Shown: positions 17,855-27,002, counted from the first letter of the stretch. The stretch: DNA of 64,000 nt from Dongia sedimenti (GCA_030715195.1 JAUYVI010000002.1:248001-312000); one strand, 5' to 3'. Numbers and translations: made by a program. Notes: generated by a model not told the origin, from the sequence alone.

Positions 17855-18238
17855 CTACTCCCAGACGTTGGCTTCTTTGTCAAAATTGGCGCGCTGCGGG
17901 CGAACGATACAGAATCGCTGCCCGGTCGGCGCTTCCATCACCATCCAGGTCTGAATCTTGTCGATGCGCCGGGCGCCGAGCTTTTCGAGCCGTGCGGCTT
18001 CCGCCTCGATATCATCGCTCTCGATGTCGAGATGGACGCGACTCTCGTGGGCCACCGTCTGCGTCTCGATGTGGATGGCATTGGGATCCGGGTCCTGGGG
18101 GTAGACATAGGTGGTCTTCGCCGGCGTATCCGCCGCGCTGCGCTTCAGGCCCAGAGCCGCCGACCAGAAATCGGCCGCGGCATCCAGGTCGCCCGTCTTG
18201 CAGTCGATCGTGAACCCGGCAAGCCGACTCTTGTGCAT
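17855..18238 (-). CDS. VOC family protein, copy 2 of 3
   Basis: A 127-residue VOC protein. It shares FWSAALG, HESRVHLDIES, EAEAARLEKLGA and the MEAPTGQRFCIV ending with its neighbours. It differs most in the middle (PQDPDPNAIHIETQTV), the likely substrate loop. ATG at 18238 aligns with copies 1 and 3; a GTG at 18247 overlapping the copy 3 stop is possible. The three genes have 4-5 base gaps and are surely one transcript. Confidence 0.75.
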   Translation of the reverse strand: MHKSRLAGFTIDCKTGDLDAAADFWSAALGLKRSAADTPAKTTYVYPQDPDPNAIHIETQTVAHESRVHLDIESDDIEAEAARLEKLGARRIDKIQTWMVMEAPTGQRFCIVRPQRANFDKEANVWE

Positions 18239-18243
18239 GGGGA

Positions 18244-18624
18244 TCACTCCCAGACGTTGGCTTCTTTCAGGAAATTCTCGCGAAAGGCCGGGACGATGCA
18301 GAAGCGCTGACCGGTGGGCGCTTCCATCACCACCCAGTCGCGTACGGCTTTAATGCGCTTGGCACCGAGCCGTTCCAGCCGCGCAACCTCGGCCTCGATA
18401 TCGTCGGTCTCGATGTCGAGGTGGACGCGGCTTTCATGCGCGACCGCCTGGACCTCGATGTTGAGACCATTGTGCGGCCGCGCGTAGCCGGCATAGCCCG
18501 GCTGTCCGGGCTCGCTGCCGGGTCCCGGCTGCATGCCGAGCGCGGCGCCCCAGAACGCCGATGCCGCTTCGATGTCGTCGGTGCGGCAGTCGATGATGAA
18601 GCCGCCGAGCTGGCTCCGGTGCAC
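18244..18624 (-). CDS. VOC family protein, copy 3 of 3 (first in operon)
   Basis: A 126-residue VOC protein with a GTG start. The framework is the same as the two downstream copies (QLGGFIIDCRTDDIEAASAFW, HESRVHLDIETDDIEAEVARLE, MEAPTGQRFCIV), but it has a Gly/Pro-rich central loop (PGPGSEPGQPGYAGYA). It is the promoter-proximal member. A palindromic repeat element lies directly upstream, between it and pntB. Confidence 0.75.
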   Translation of the reverse strand: MHRSQLGGFIIDCRTDDIEAASAFWGAALGMQPGPGSEPGQPGYAGYARPHNGLNIEVQAVAHESRVHLDIETDDIEAEVARLERLGAKRIKAVRDWVVMEAPTGQRFCIVPAFRENFLKEANVWE

Positions 18625-18671
18625 ACGCGTCTCCGTCGTATTCGATTAGAATCTGGTGCCTTTCCCTGCTC

Positions 18672-18759
18672 CGTCATGCCCGGACTTGGTCCGGGCACCC
18701 ACGCCTTCCGCGGTGCGGTATCCAAGGCGTGGATCCCCGCGCCTAGCGCGGGGATGACG
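18672..18759. repeat. Cloverleaf-type intergenic palindromic repeat
   Basis: An outer stem CGTCAT (18672-18677) pairs with ATGACG (18754-18759). It encloses three hairpins: 18678-18684/18690-18696 (GCCCGGA with TCCGGGC), 18700-18707/18724-18731 (CACGCCTT with AAGGCGTG) and 18735-18741/18747-18753 (CCCCGCG with CGCGGGG). This is the form of dispersed REP-like palindromes familiar from alphaproteobacterial genomes. I found no second copy in the window. It lies between the pntB stop and the first VOC gene, both on the minus strand. Confidence 0.7.
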
Positions 18760-18767
18760 AACGAGAC

Positions 18768-20171
18768 TTAATCCAGGGCCTTGCAGATCTCCTCGCAGAC
18801 CTTCTTGGCATCGCCGAACAGCATCATGGTGTTGTCGCGGAAGAACAGCTCGTTATCGACGCCCGCATAACCGGAGGCCATCGAGCGCTTGACGAACAGC
18901 ACGGTCTTCGCCGCCTCGACATCGAGGATCGGCATGCCGTAGATCGGGCTCTTCGGATCGGTCTTCGCCGCCGGGTTGGTGACGTCGTTGGCGCCGATCA
19001 CGAAGGCGACGTCGGCCTGCGGGAACTCGCGGTTGATGTCCTCGAGCTCGAACACCTCGTCATAGGGCACGTTCGCCTCGGCGAGCAGCACGTTCATGTG
19101 GCCCGGCATGCGGCCCGCCACCGGGTGGATCGCATATGAGATCTTGGCGCCCTCCTTCTTCAGCAGGTCCGCCATTTCGCGGAGCGCGTGCTGGGCCTGG
19201 GCGACCGCCATGCCGTAGCCCGGGACGATGATGACCGAACTCGCGTTCTTCATGATGAAGGCCGCATCCTCGGCACTGCCCGACTTGACCGGACGATCGG
19301 CCTTGGCGCCGCCGGCGGCGGCCGCGCCGCCACTGTCGGTGCCGAAGCCGCCCAGGATCACGTTGAAGATCGAGCGGTTCATGCCCTTGCACATGATGTA
19401 GCTGAGGATCGCGCCCGAGGAGCCGACCAGCGCGCCGGTCACGATCAGCAAGGGGTTGGAGAGGGTGAACCCGATGCCGCAGGCCGCCCAGCCGGAATAG
19501 CTGTTCAGCATCGAGACCACGACCGGCATGTCGGCGCCGCCGATCGGCAGGATCAGCAGGAAGCCGACGATCAGCGAGACCGCCACCAGGCCCCAGAACA
19601 GCTGCTGCGTCGGAGCCATGATCAGCAGGACGATCAGCGCGACGATGGCGATGCCGAGGCCGGCATTCAGCATGTGCTGGCCCTTGAAGACCAGCGGCGC
19701 GCCGGAAACCAGGCCCTGCAGCTTGGCGAAGGCGACGATCGAGCCGGTGAAAGTGACGGCACCGACCGCCACGCCGAGGCCCATCTCGATGATGCTGCCC
19801 ATGTAGATCCGTTGGGCGGCGGTATCGTAGATATCAAAGGCCTGCGGGTCATAGAAGGCCGCACCGGCGACCGCGACCGCGGCGAGGCCGACCAGGCTGT
19901 GGAAGGCGGCGACCAGTTGCGGCAAGGCCGTCATCTGGATGCGCTGCGCGACGACCAGGCCGACGCCGCCGCCGATCACCAGGGCAACCAGGATCGAGAG
20001 ATAGGAATGCACGCTCGGCAGCAGCAGCGTGGTGACGATCGCGAGCACCATGCCGCCGACGCCGAAGCGCAGCCCGCCGCGCGACGTCTCCGGGCTCGAC
20101 AGCCCGCGCAACGACATGATGAAGCAGATCGCGGCGATCAGATAAAGGAATGTGGCGAGATTCTGACTCAC
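18768..20171 (-). CDS. pntB: NAD(P) transhydrogenase subunit beta
   Basis: A 467-residue protein. The N-terminal half is a multi-helix membrane domain (dII), starting LATFLYLIAAICFIMSLRGL. The C-terminal soluble domain III binds NADP(H), with VPGYGMAVAQAQH, MNVLLAEANVPYD, GANDVTNPAA and KRSMASGYAGVDNELF as the conserved segments. With PntAA and PntAB it couples hydride transfer from NADH to NADP+ to proton entry, supplying NADPH. The gene order pntAA-pntAB-pntB with tiny gaps (1 and 11 bases) is the standard three-subunit arrangement of alphaproteobacteria. Confidence 0.95.
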   Translation of the reverse strand: MSQNLATFLYLIAAICFIMSLRGLSSPETSRGGLRFGVGGMVLAIVTTLLLPSVHSYLSILVALVIGGGVGLVVAQRIQMTALPQLVAAFHSLVGLAAVAVAGAAFYDPQAFDIYDTAAQRIYMGSIIEMGLGVAVGAVTFTGSIVAFAKLQGLVSGAPLVFKGQHMLNAGLGIAIVALIVLLIMAPTQQLFWGLVAVSLIVGFLLILPIGGADMPVVVSMLNSYSGWAACGIGFTLSNPLLIVTGALVGSSGAILSYIMCKGMNRSIFNVILGGFGTDSGGAAAAGGAKADRPVKSGSAEDAAFIMKNASSVIIVPGYGMAVAQAQHALREMADLLKKEGAKISYAIHPVAGRMPGHMNVLLAEANVPYDEVFELEDINREFPQADVAFVIGANDVTNPAAKTDPKSPIYGMPILDVEAAKTVLFVKRSMASGYAGVDNELFFRDNTMMLFGDAKKVCEEICKALD

Positions 20172-20172
20172 G

Positions 20173-20610
20173 TTATTTGCTCCCCTTCGCCTTCGCCGGC
20201 TCTTTCTTCTTGAACATCGAGAGCATGCGATGCGTTACCAGGAAGCCGCCGCAGATATTCACCGCCGCCAATGCGACGGCGACGAGACCCATGATCTTCG
20301 ATACGTCGAACTCGACCGGCCCGGCGGCGATCAGCGCGCCGACGATGATCACCGAGGAGATGCCGTTGGTGACGGCCATCAGCGGCGAGTGCAGGGCCGG
20401 GGTCACCCGCCAGACCACGTAATAGCCCACGAAGCAGGCCAGCACGAAGACGGTGAACAGCTGGACGAAGGGCGTGTGGCCGGACTGTTCGGCCACCGCC
20501 TGCACCGCCAGCGAGGTCACGTCCTGCGACAGCTTGCCGGCCTGGGCCGCGACGTCCTGCGCGGCATTGGCGAGATCGACCGCCTTCTGCGAGAGTTCTT
20601 CCGGATTCAT
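20173..20610 (-). CDS. pntAB: NAD(P) transhydrogenase subunit alpha, membrane part
   Basis: A 145-residue membrane subunit with a polar N-terminal helix followed by about four transmembrane segments. CFVGYYVVWRVTPALHSPL and the GISSVIIVGALIA region are typical of the separate alpha-2 polypeptide, which is fused to alpha-1 in E. coli. It forms part of the proton channel. It is positioned between pntAA and pntB on one transcript. Confidence 0.92.
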   Translation of the reverse strand: MNPEELSQKAVDLANAAQDVAAQAGKLSQDVTSLAVQAVAEQSGHTPFVQLFTVFVLACFVGYYVVWRVTPALHSPLMAVTNGISSVIIVGALIAAGPVEFDVSKIMGLVAVALAAVNICGGFLVTHRMLSMFKKKEPAKAKGSK

Positions 20611-20621
20611 GGGCTGGTTCC

Positions 20622-21752
20622 TCAGCTCTTGAAGTTGGGGTGGATCACCTGGCCGTCGCGGGTCAGCGCGACGCCTTTGACGATCTCATCCTCCCAGTTG
20701 ATCTTCAGCCCCTTGGTCTCCTTGTCGACCAGAAGCTGCACGAAATTCAGCAGGTTCTTGGCATAGAGCGAGGTCGAGTCCACCGCGGTCCGGCTCGCCA
20801 CATTGGCGTGGCCGACGATCTTGACGCCGTGCTTCTCGACCACCTTGTCGAGCTCGGAGAGCGCGCAGTTGCCGCCCTGCTCGACCGCCAGATCGACGAT
20901 GACCGAGCCCGGCTTCATCGACTGCACCATTTCGGCCGAGACCAGTTCCGGCGCCTTGCGGCCCGGGATCAGCGCGGTGGTGATGACGATGTCCTGCTTC
21001 TTGATGGTCTCGGCGATCAGCGCCGCCTGCTTCGCCTGGTACTCGGGGCTCATCGGCTTGGCGTAGCCGGCGGTCGTTTCCGCCTGCTTGAACTCCTCAT
21101 CTTCGACGGCCACGAAGGTGGCGCCGAGCGAGTTCACCTGCTCCTTGGTGGCCGGACGCACGTCGGTCGCGCTGACGATGGCGCCGAGCCTTCGGGCAGT
21201 CGCGATGGCCTGCAGTCCGGCGACGCCGACGCCCATCACCAACACGCGGGCGGGCGCCACCGTGCCGGCCGCCGTCATCATCATCGGGAAGGCCCGGCCG
21301 AACTCGGCCGCGGCGTCGATCACCGCGCGGTAGCCGGCGAGGTTCGCCTGGGACGAGAGCACGTCCATCGCCTGGGCGCGGGTGATCCGCGGGACCAGCT
21401 CCATGGCCATGGCGTCGATGCCGCGCGTGGCGTAGTCGGCGATCGATTCTTTCGCGTTGTAAGGGTTGAGGATCGCGGCCAGCACCGCGCCGCGCTTGAT
21501 GTGGCCGAGCTCGTCGGCGTCGGGACGCTGGACCTTCAGCACCAGGTCCGCCCCGCCCAGCGCGCTCGCGGCGTCGCCGACGATCTCCGCCCCGGCCGCC
21601 TTGAAGGCGTCATCGGTGATGGCGGCGGAGAGGCCCGCGCCGGTTTCGATCGCCACTTGGGCGCCCAGGCCCACGTATTTCTTCACGGTGTCCGGCGACA
21701 CGGCGCAGCGGCGCTCGTTGGCGCTCCGCTCCTTGACGATGCCGATTTTCAT
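20622..21752 (-). CDS. pntAA: NAD(P) transhydrogenase subunit alpha, NAD-binding part
   Basis: A 376-residue soluble domain I related to alanine dehydrogenase: MKIGIVKERSANERRCAVSP at the N-terminus, the NAD-binding loop VMGVGVAGLQAIATARRLGA, and the mobile-loop region ETTAGYAKPMS. It binds NAD(H) on the cytoplasmic side and passes hydride to domain III of PntB. It is the first gene of the operon; its ATG lies at 21752. Confidence 0.94.
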   Translation of the reverse strand: MKIGIVKERSANERRCAVSPDTVKKYVGLGAQVAIETGAGLSAAITDDAFKAAGAEIVGDAASALGGADLVLKVQRPDADELGHIKRGAVLAAILNPYNAKESIADYATRGIDAMAMELVPRITRAQAMDVLSSQANLAGYRAVIDAAAEFGRAFPMMMTAAGTVAPARVLVMGVGVAGLQAIATARRLGAIVSATDVRPATKEQVNSLGATFVAVEDEEFKQAETTAGYAKPMSPEYQAKQAALIAETIKKQDIVITTALIPGRKAPELVSAEMVQSMKPGSVIVDLAVEQGGNCALSELDKVVEKHGVKIVGHANVASRTAVDSTSLYAKNLLNFVQLLVDKETKGLKINWEDEIVKGVALTRDGQVIHPNFKS

Positions 21753-21938
21753 GCGTTATCCGGCCCCTGTTCTTCGTTTGCCGCGGCCGCATTCCCCGCG
21801 GCCGGGGGCGTAATGTGCCTTCTTTTGCGCATGCGAACAAGGGCCGAGACAGGCTCCGAAACCGTACTTATGGAGGGTGACGGCCCTCTCGCCGATGCTA
21901 TTGTTTCCTCATCCCAAAGTGCAGCAGAGGAGTTCGCC

Positions 21939-22871
21939 GTGGCCCGATTTTCCCATCCTCGGTCGATCAGCTTGGGCGCCGTCGCCTTCACCGCACTCCT
22001 GCTCGCCGCCTGCGCCGAGAAGGCGGCGACGCCCGCCGCCGGCGCGACCGAACCGGCCGCGGCCAGCGCAGCGGCGGCGCCTGCGCCTGCGGTGCCCGCG
22101 GACGACAATCTCAACGCCACGCTCTGGATGCAGCGCTCGGTGGAGTATGCCGGCGCCACCGAGACCGCCTTCGCCTTGGCCAAGCTCCGCCTCGACCAGG
22201 CGCTGAAGGACAAGACATGGACCGCGGCTCCGGCGGAGCAGAGCGGAGCTTTCTCCGACCTGCCGCCGGCGATCGTCTGCGATGTCGACGAGACCCTGCT
22301 CGACAACTCCGCCTACCAGGCCTGGAACGTCACCGCCGGCACGACCTTCAGCAACGAGACCTGGGCCAAGTTCGTGGCGGCGAAGATCGCCAAGGCGGTA
22401 CCGGGCGCGGCCGAGTTCACCAATTACGCGGCATCGAAGGGCGTCACCGTGTTCTACGTCACCAACCGCACGGTCGACGGTGAGCAGGCGACCCGCGACA
22501 ACATGGCGAAGCTCGCCTTTCCGATGGGCGGGAATGTCGACACCTTCCTGATGGCCAACGAGCAGGACGGCTGGGGTTCGAAGAAGGGCTCGCGCCGCGC
22601 CGTCATCGCCAAGGGTTACCGGATCCTGTTGCTGCTCGGCGACAATTTCGGCGACTTCGTCGATGCCTATAAGGGCACCGAAGCCGAGCGCCAGCAGGTG
22701 TTCGACGCCAACGCCACGCATTGGGGCCATGACTGGATCATGCTGCCCAACCCGAGCTACGGCTCGTGGGAAGCGGTGCCCTACAAGTTCGACTACGGCG
22801 CCACGCCGGAAGCCATGCGCGACGCCAAGCGCAAGGCGCTCACCAGCTGGGGCGGGCCAGCGGCCCAGTAA
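21939..22871 (+). CDS. HAD-family acid phosphatase, lipoprotein e(P4) type
   Basis: A 310-residue lipoprotein. A signal sequence with lipobox LLAAC (lipidated Cys near residue 24) is followed by an Ala/Pro-rich linker and a class C acid phosphatase domain. The domain has IVCDVDETLLDN (nucleophile and acid Asp), FYVTNRTVDGE, and LLLLGDNFGDF as the third HAD motif. Homologues dephosphorylate nucleotides or other phosphomonoesters in the periplasm. The GTG start is chosen because AGAGGAG (21926-21932) lies 6 bases upstream and the lipoprotein signal begins there; the open frame further left is non-coding. Confidence 0.87.
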   Translation: MARFSHPRSISLGAVAFTALLLAACAEKAATPAAGATEPAAASAAAAPAPAVPADDNLNATLWMQRSVEYAGATETAFALAKLRLDQALKDKTWTAAPAEQSGAFSDLPPAIVCDVDETLLDNSAYQAWNVTAGTTFSNETWAKFVAAKIAKAVPGAAEFTNYAASKGVTVFYVTNRTVDGEQATRDNMAKLAFPMGGNVDTFLMANEQDGWGSKKGSRRAVIAKGYRILLLLGDNFGDFVDAYKGTEAERQQVFDANATHWGHDWIMLPNPSYGSWEAVPYKFDYGATPEAMRDAKRKALTSWGGPAAQ

Positions 22872-23010
22872 CCCGAGCGTTTCCGCGATACTCTCTCGGA
22901 ACTCCCCCGCGACGGACGGACGCCGTGGCCCGGAGCGCACGCTTTCGGTGACTTCCTCGCAGATCCACTTCAAGTGGCATAAGACGCACGCCCGGCGACT
23001 CCCATAAAAG

Positions 23011-23039
23011 TTGCATATATTCCGATTTTGCGCTAGCAT
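23011..23039 (+). promoter_or_regulatory. Candidate promoter of the pentapeptide-repeat gene
   Basis: TTGCAT (23011-23016) and TAGCAT (23034-23039) are separated by 17 bases, ending 33 bases before the ATG at 23073. The surrounding segment is AT-rich compared with the coding regions beside it. Confidence 0.45.
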
Positions 23040-23072
23040 CGCGGGTAGTGCCGCAACGGGGGTTGCACCGGC

Positions 23073-25631
23073 ATGTTCAGGCCGACGACCAGCGCTCGGG
23101 GATTGCGAAAGGCACCCAAGCCGGACCTATCGCTAGACGACGTCATTGGCTCGGTGAATGACGCCGCCGTCACCGCTCGAAACGTCACCAACGTTACGCT
23201 CGGTACGGCCGTGACACTCGTTGCGACCATTCTTGCGTCCAGCGATGAGGCCATACTCCGCAACCAGCTCGCAATGCCCTTCGGCATCGGCATATCCATC
23301 AAGCTGTCTATCGCATACGCGCTTATGCCGGTTGTGTTTGTCTTTCTGCACGGCAATCTCCTGCTGCAATTCCACGTCCTGATGGAGCGGCTGCAACTCT
23401 TCGAAAGCCAACTTAAGGAGAAGTTTCCTCACAACAAGGCGGAGCGCGACCGCTGGCGTCGTCGGCTGCATGGATTCGCTTTCGTTCAGTTTCATACGGA
23501 CGACGAGGACTTGGTGACGGACTTTCAGAGGGTTCTGGAATACGCACGAAACTCGCTCCTGTGGCTGGTAAACCAGACCGCTATCTCCTTCATCCCGATG
23601 CTGCTTCTGGTCGCGACGCTCGTCAGCTTCCTGCGCTATCAAAGCGAGGTGATCACACTGGTCCATCGCATCGCCGTCCTAGTCGATCTCGCGTTGATCG
23701 TTTGGTTCAAGGCGGTCGAGGCGCGTCAAGGGCGGCGCCCAGCCCATCATCCGCTTGCTCTGCTCATCATCGTCATCGTCGTGTTCCTGCCATCGCTGGT
23801 CTTCGAGACCTTCTCGGTGTGGTGGTCGGTCGCGCTCCTTCTCGGCGCCGTCGGCGGGTGCGTCGCTGCCTTCAGTAAGATCGGCTCCGAATGGGTGCTC
23901 TGGACCATCTGCGTCGGTTTGGGCGTGCTGATTTGTTATATGACGAGCCAGGATCAGGCCATCATCTACAACTTCGTGATCGGTGTTGCCGGCGTCGGCA
24001 TCTTGCGCGCCTTATGGCGAATGGAGGTGAAGAGCCGCTTCACTCAGAAGGTACCGAGGCCCGTCGTCAACTCATCGAAGACCGGCTACAGGCTGTTCGG
24101 CAGCCTGATGAGATTTGCAGCCGCTCCAGCGATCGTATTCGTCTTCGTGGTGTATCACGCTGCAGTCCCGAGCGGGCACGAGAGCAGCTGCCAAGTCCGG
24201 TGGAATCCCACGATGATCAGGGAGGATCTCGAGGGCGTACATCCAGAATATTCTCAAGCAAAGATAACTCGTACCCTGATTCTGGACTTCATAATCAAGC
24301 CGTCTCTCGAAAAAGGCCCACATCCCTGCAGGCCCGATGCGGATAAAATTCCCGAAATGGATCGGGTGGGGATCGACGGCGACTTCGCCAACTTGCTCGA
24401 CCGCACCTGCCCGCTGCTCAACTTCGGCTGTCGGCACCTGAGACTCTCATCTCTCTATCTGATGGGGCGAGACGTAGAGCCGAAGGCGTTCGATAGCTTC
24501 AACATCCAGGCTTCCGAGCTGAGCAAGGTCAAGCAGCGTGCTCTCGGACTTCCCGTTGTCGAACGAAATCTACGCTTCGCTCAGCTCGACGACACGACCC
24601 TTCTCGGCGCCGACCTGCGTAGATCAGACCTGCGGGGCGCCGATCTGAACCGGGCACGTCTGAGCGGGGCACAACTCGGCGAAGCGAAACTCACCCGCGC
24701 GACCCTGCAAGACGCAGCACTGCAAGGCGCATCGCTGGATGGCGCTGAGATTTACTTCGCCAACCTGAAGCGAACTCAGTTGCAGCGGGTGACGGCCACT
24801 GGCATCGAGGGGATAGGAGCGGATTTTACCGGAGGAAACCTCGACGGATCGAATTTGAAGAAATCCAACCTCGACGCCGCGATATTTTCTAATGCGCGAC
24901 TGAACGGCGTGAACCTGGACAGCACTCTGCTCTATGGGGCCGACTTATCAAATGCCAGCCTTCGCGGCACGAATCTCGGCGGCGGTGATTTGACCGGGGC
25001 GAATTTTGGAGAGGCCGGCATAGCGATGGACGGCACATGGCTGTCCCCGACTTCGCTGGACGGCGCCGTGCTGCTGCAAGCACGGTTTGCCGGAGCGAGG
25101 GGCAAGGTCTCCTGCTTTGGCGCCTACGTAAGTGACGCTGGCCCCCGAGACCCGGACCTGGACCAGCGGCTAACCGCCCACGCCACGCTCAAGGCGGTCG
25201 CGGAGAAGTATCCCGAGCTGATGCGTTCAATCGTGCGGATCAAGCGCAAGATCGGATCGTGGAATCAGTTGGCCAAGCTTCACTGCGATGGTGGAAACCT
25301 CACCTACCAGTTTTACGCGCGGGACTTCTCGAACGCCGTCGTCGCCGCCGCCTGCATCAACGAGATAACCGCTCGAGCGCTAGTCGGCTGGTATACGAAT
25401 GAGAACATTATGACGATGATGCAAGAAGCGCCTGCCGGAGCGTATGACCCCGACGCCGAATGGCTGCGCTTGGGAGCGATATCCGCCGTGGAGCTCTATT
25501 TCAGCCACATTCGTGGGACTTGCACGCCGCTAAGAGACCTCGCCGAGCCGCTCAAGAGCCTCCTTGAGCGAACGGGCGTGTCGCCGGTTCTCCTCACCTA
25601 CTACGACCATTGGCGATATGGTCGTCATTGA
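23073..25631 (+). CDS. Large membrane protein with pentapeptide repeats
   Basis: An 852-residue protein of unknown function. The first 365 residues hold about eight or nine hydrophobic segments (for example near 40-58, 75-100, 168-190, 225-268, 272-313 and 347-366). A polar segment with several cysteines (SCQVRW, HPCRP, RTCPLLNFGC) follows. Residues about 498-676 are pentapeptide repeats (A(D/N)LxxADL pattern, e.g. LRRSDLRGADLNRARLSGA), which fold as a right-handed quadrilateral helix. The last 175 residues are unrelated, with a few Cys. Codon use is less GC-biased than in the neighbours and the gene stands alone with its own promoter, so it may be acquired. It ends next to the convergent AarF gene. 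Confidence 0.75.
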   Translation: MFRPTTSARGLRKAPKPDLSLDDVIGSVNDAAVTARNVTNVTLGTAVTLVATILASSDEAILRNQLAMPFGIGISIKLSIAYALMPVVFVFLHGNLLLQFHVLMERLQLFESQLKEKFPHNKAERDRWRRRLHGFAFVQFHTDDEDLVTDFQRVLEYARNSLLWLVNQTAISFIPMLLLVATLVSFLRYQSEVITLVHRIAVLVDLALIVWFKAVEARQGRRPAHHPLALLIIVIVVFLPSLVFETFSVWWSVALLLGAVGGCVAAFSKIGSEWVLWTICVGLGVLICYMTSQDQAIIYNFVIGVAGVGILRALWRMEVKSRFTQKVPRPVVNSSKTGYRLFGSLMRFAAAPAIVFVFVVYHAAVPSGHESSCQVRWNPTMIREDLEGVHPEYSQAKITRTLILDFIIKPSLEKGPHPCRPDADKIPEMDRVGIDGDFANLLDRTCPLLNFGCRHLRLSSLYLMGRDVEPKAFDSFNIQASELSKVKQRALGLPVVERNLRFAQLDDTTLLGADLRRSDLRGADLNRARLSGAQLGEAKLTRATLQDAALQGASLDGAEIYFANLKRTQLQRVTATGIEGIGADFTGGNLDGSNLKKSNLDAAIFSNARLNGVNLDSTLLYGADLSNASLRGTNLGGGDLTGANFGEAGIAMDGTWLSPTSLDGAVLLQARFAGARGKVSCFGAYVSDAGPRDPDLDQRLTAHATLKAVAEKYPELMRSIVRIKRKIGSWNQLAKLHCDGGNLTYQFYARDFSNAVVAAACINEITARALVGWYTNENIMTMMQEAPAGAYDPDAEWLRLGAISAVELYFSHIRGTCTPLRDLAEPLKSLLERTGVSPVLLTYYDHWRYGRH

Positions 25632-25634
25632 ACC

Positions 25635-26993
25635 TTAGCCCACCCCCGCCTTCTTCAGCGCCGCCTTCTGCCGCTTCTCCAGGGCCTTCACGTCGAAGTC
25701 TTCGATCAGCTCGTGGAACAGCCGGTACCAGTTGATCTCGGCCTTCAAGTGCATGAAGACCGAGCCCAGGCCGATCGCGGCGCGGTCCATGAAGACGAAT
25801 TCCTTCGGCGGGGTCACGGGACCTAAGCGCCGCAAATCGGCATGGACACCCTCCGCCACCTCGCGGCCGTAGATGCCGGTTTCGGCGTCCTGGATCCGGC
25901 GCGCCTTGTCCTCCAGCAGCGGCCCGTAGACGAAATGGGCCCAGCGGTTGAGGACGTCGATCACGTCCTTGGACAAGCCCTTGAAGCCCCAGCTTTCATA
26001 GGCGTGCACCGCGAGATCGCGGTCGTCGTTCAGCAGCGCGAAATAAAGGTCGATCACGCCCTTCACGAACTTCGGCTCGAACACGCGGACGCAGCCGAAA
26101 TCCAGCAGGTTGACGTCGCCCGCATCCTTGGCGCTCGCCGGGCGGACCGTGTAGTTGCCGAGATGCGGATCGCCGTGAATCACCCCGTATTCATAGAACG
26201 GCACGTACCAGGCGCGGAACATGTTGAAGGCCACCTTGTTCCGCAGCTCAGATGAGGGCTTCTGCTCCAGGAACGTCATCAGCGGCTCGCCGCTGATCCA
26301 GGTCATGGTCAGCAGTCGCTTGGTCGTGAGCTCGAGCATCGGCTCAGGCAAATGCACGTTCGGCTCGTCGGCCAGCATCAGGCGATAGAGCGCCATGTGC
26401 CGGGCCTCGAGCTCATAGTCCAATTCCTCGCGCAGCCGGTCGGCGATCTCGGCATGGATCTCGTTGGTCTCGATCGCCTTGTCGGCACGCTCGTAGATCC
26501 GGAAGATCAGCTTCAGCTGACGGAGATCGGCTTCGACCGCGGATTTCATGTCGGGATATTGCAGCTTGCAGGCCAGCAGCTTGCCGTCCTTGGCATGCGC
26601 CTGATGCACCTGGCCGAGCGACGCCGCGGCGCCGGCCTCGTGGGAGAAATCCTTGAACCGCTGCTGCCAGCCCTCGCCGAGCTCCGCCGCCATCCGGCGC
26701 TTGACGAAGGGCCAGCCCATCGCTGGCGCGTTCGACTGCAGCTGCTGCAGCTCCTGCACGTATTCGCGCGGCAGGGCATCGGGGATGGTGGCCATGATCT
26801 GCGCCACCTTCATCAACGGACCCTTGAGGCCGCCCAGCGCGGTCTTCAATTCTGCGGCATGCTCGGCCCGATCGATCTTGATCCCGAGATAGCGGCTGCC
26901 GGCCATGCGCGCGCCCAAGCCGGCCATGGCGCGCCCGACCTTGGCGTAGCGGCGGACCCGGCCGCCGAGCGTGTTCGCTTCCTTATCGGCCAT
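25635..26993 (-). CDS. AarF/UbiB/ABC1 family atypical kinase-like protein
   Basis: A 452-residue protein of the UbiB family. An N-terminal KxGQ-like segment reads LKGPLMKVAQIMATIPDALP (Val replaces the Gly of KxGQ), and an Ala-rich loop AGAAASLGQVHQA replaces the P-loop. The ATP-binding Lys is in LACKLQYPD, the catalytic-loop equivalent is VIHGDPHLGNY and the metal-binding DFG equivalent is LLDFGCVRVF. Family members support ubiquinone synthesis as ATPases. It lies upstream of nothing on its strand but 9 bases downstream of the M3 peptidase gene, so the two are probably co-transcribed. Confidence 0.87.
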   Translation of the reverse strand: MADKEANTLGGRVRRYAKVGRAMAGLGARMAGSRYLGIKIDRAEHAAELKTALGGLKGPLMKVAQIMATIPDALPREYVQELQQLQSNAPAMGWPFVKRRMAAELGEGWQQRFKDFSHEAGAAASLGQVHQAHAKDGKLLACKLQYPDMKSAVEADLRQLKLIFRIYERADKAIETNEIHAEIADRLREELDYELEARHMALYRLMLADEPNVHLPEPMLELTTKRLLTMTWISGEPLMTFLEQKPSSELRNKVAFNMFRAWYVPFYEYGVIHGDPHLGNYTVRPASAKDAGDVNLLDFGCVRVFEPKFVKGVIDLYFALLNDDRDLAVHAYESWGFKGLSKDVIDVLNRWAHFVYGPLLEDKARRIQDAETGIYGREVAEGVHADLRRLGPVTPPKEFVFMDRAAIGLGSVFMHLKAEINWYRLFHELIEDFDVKALEKRQKAALKKAGVG

Positions 26994-27002
26994 GCGCCCG
27001 CG

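Noticed and set aside
18672..18759. tRNA-like gene
   Set aside because: The cloverleaf shape is present, but TPsiC and anticodon-loop consensus bases are absent; it fits a palindromic repeat.
20640..21938. Upstream extension of the acid phosphatase frame
   Set aside because: It is antisense to pntAA; the lipoprotein signal and ribosome binding site place the start at 21939.
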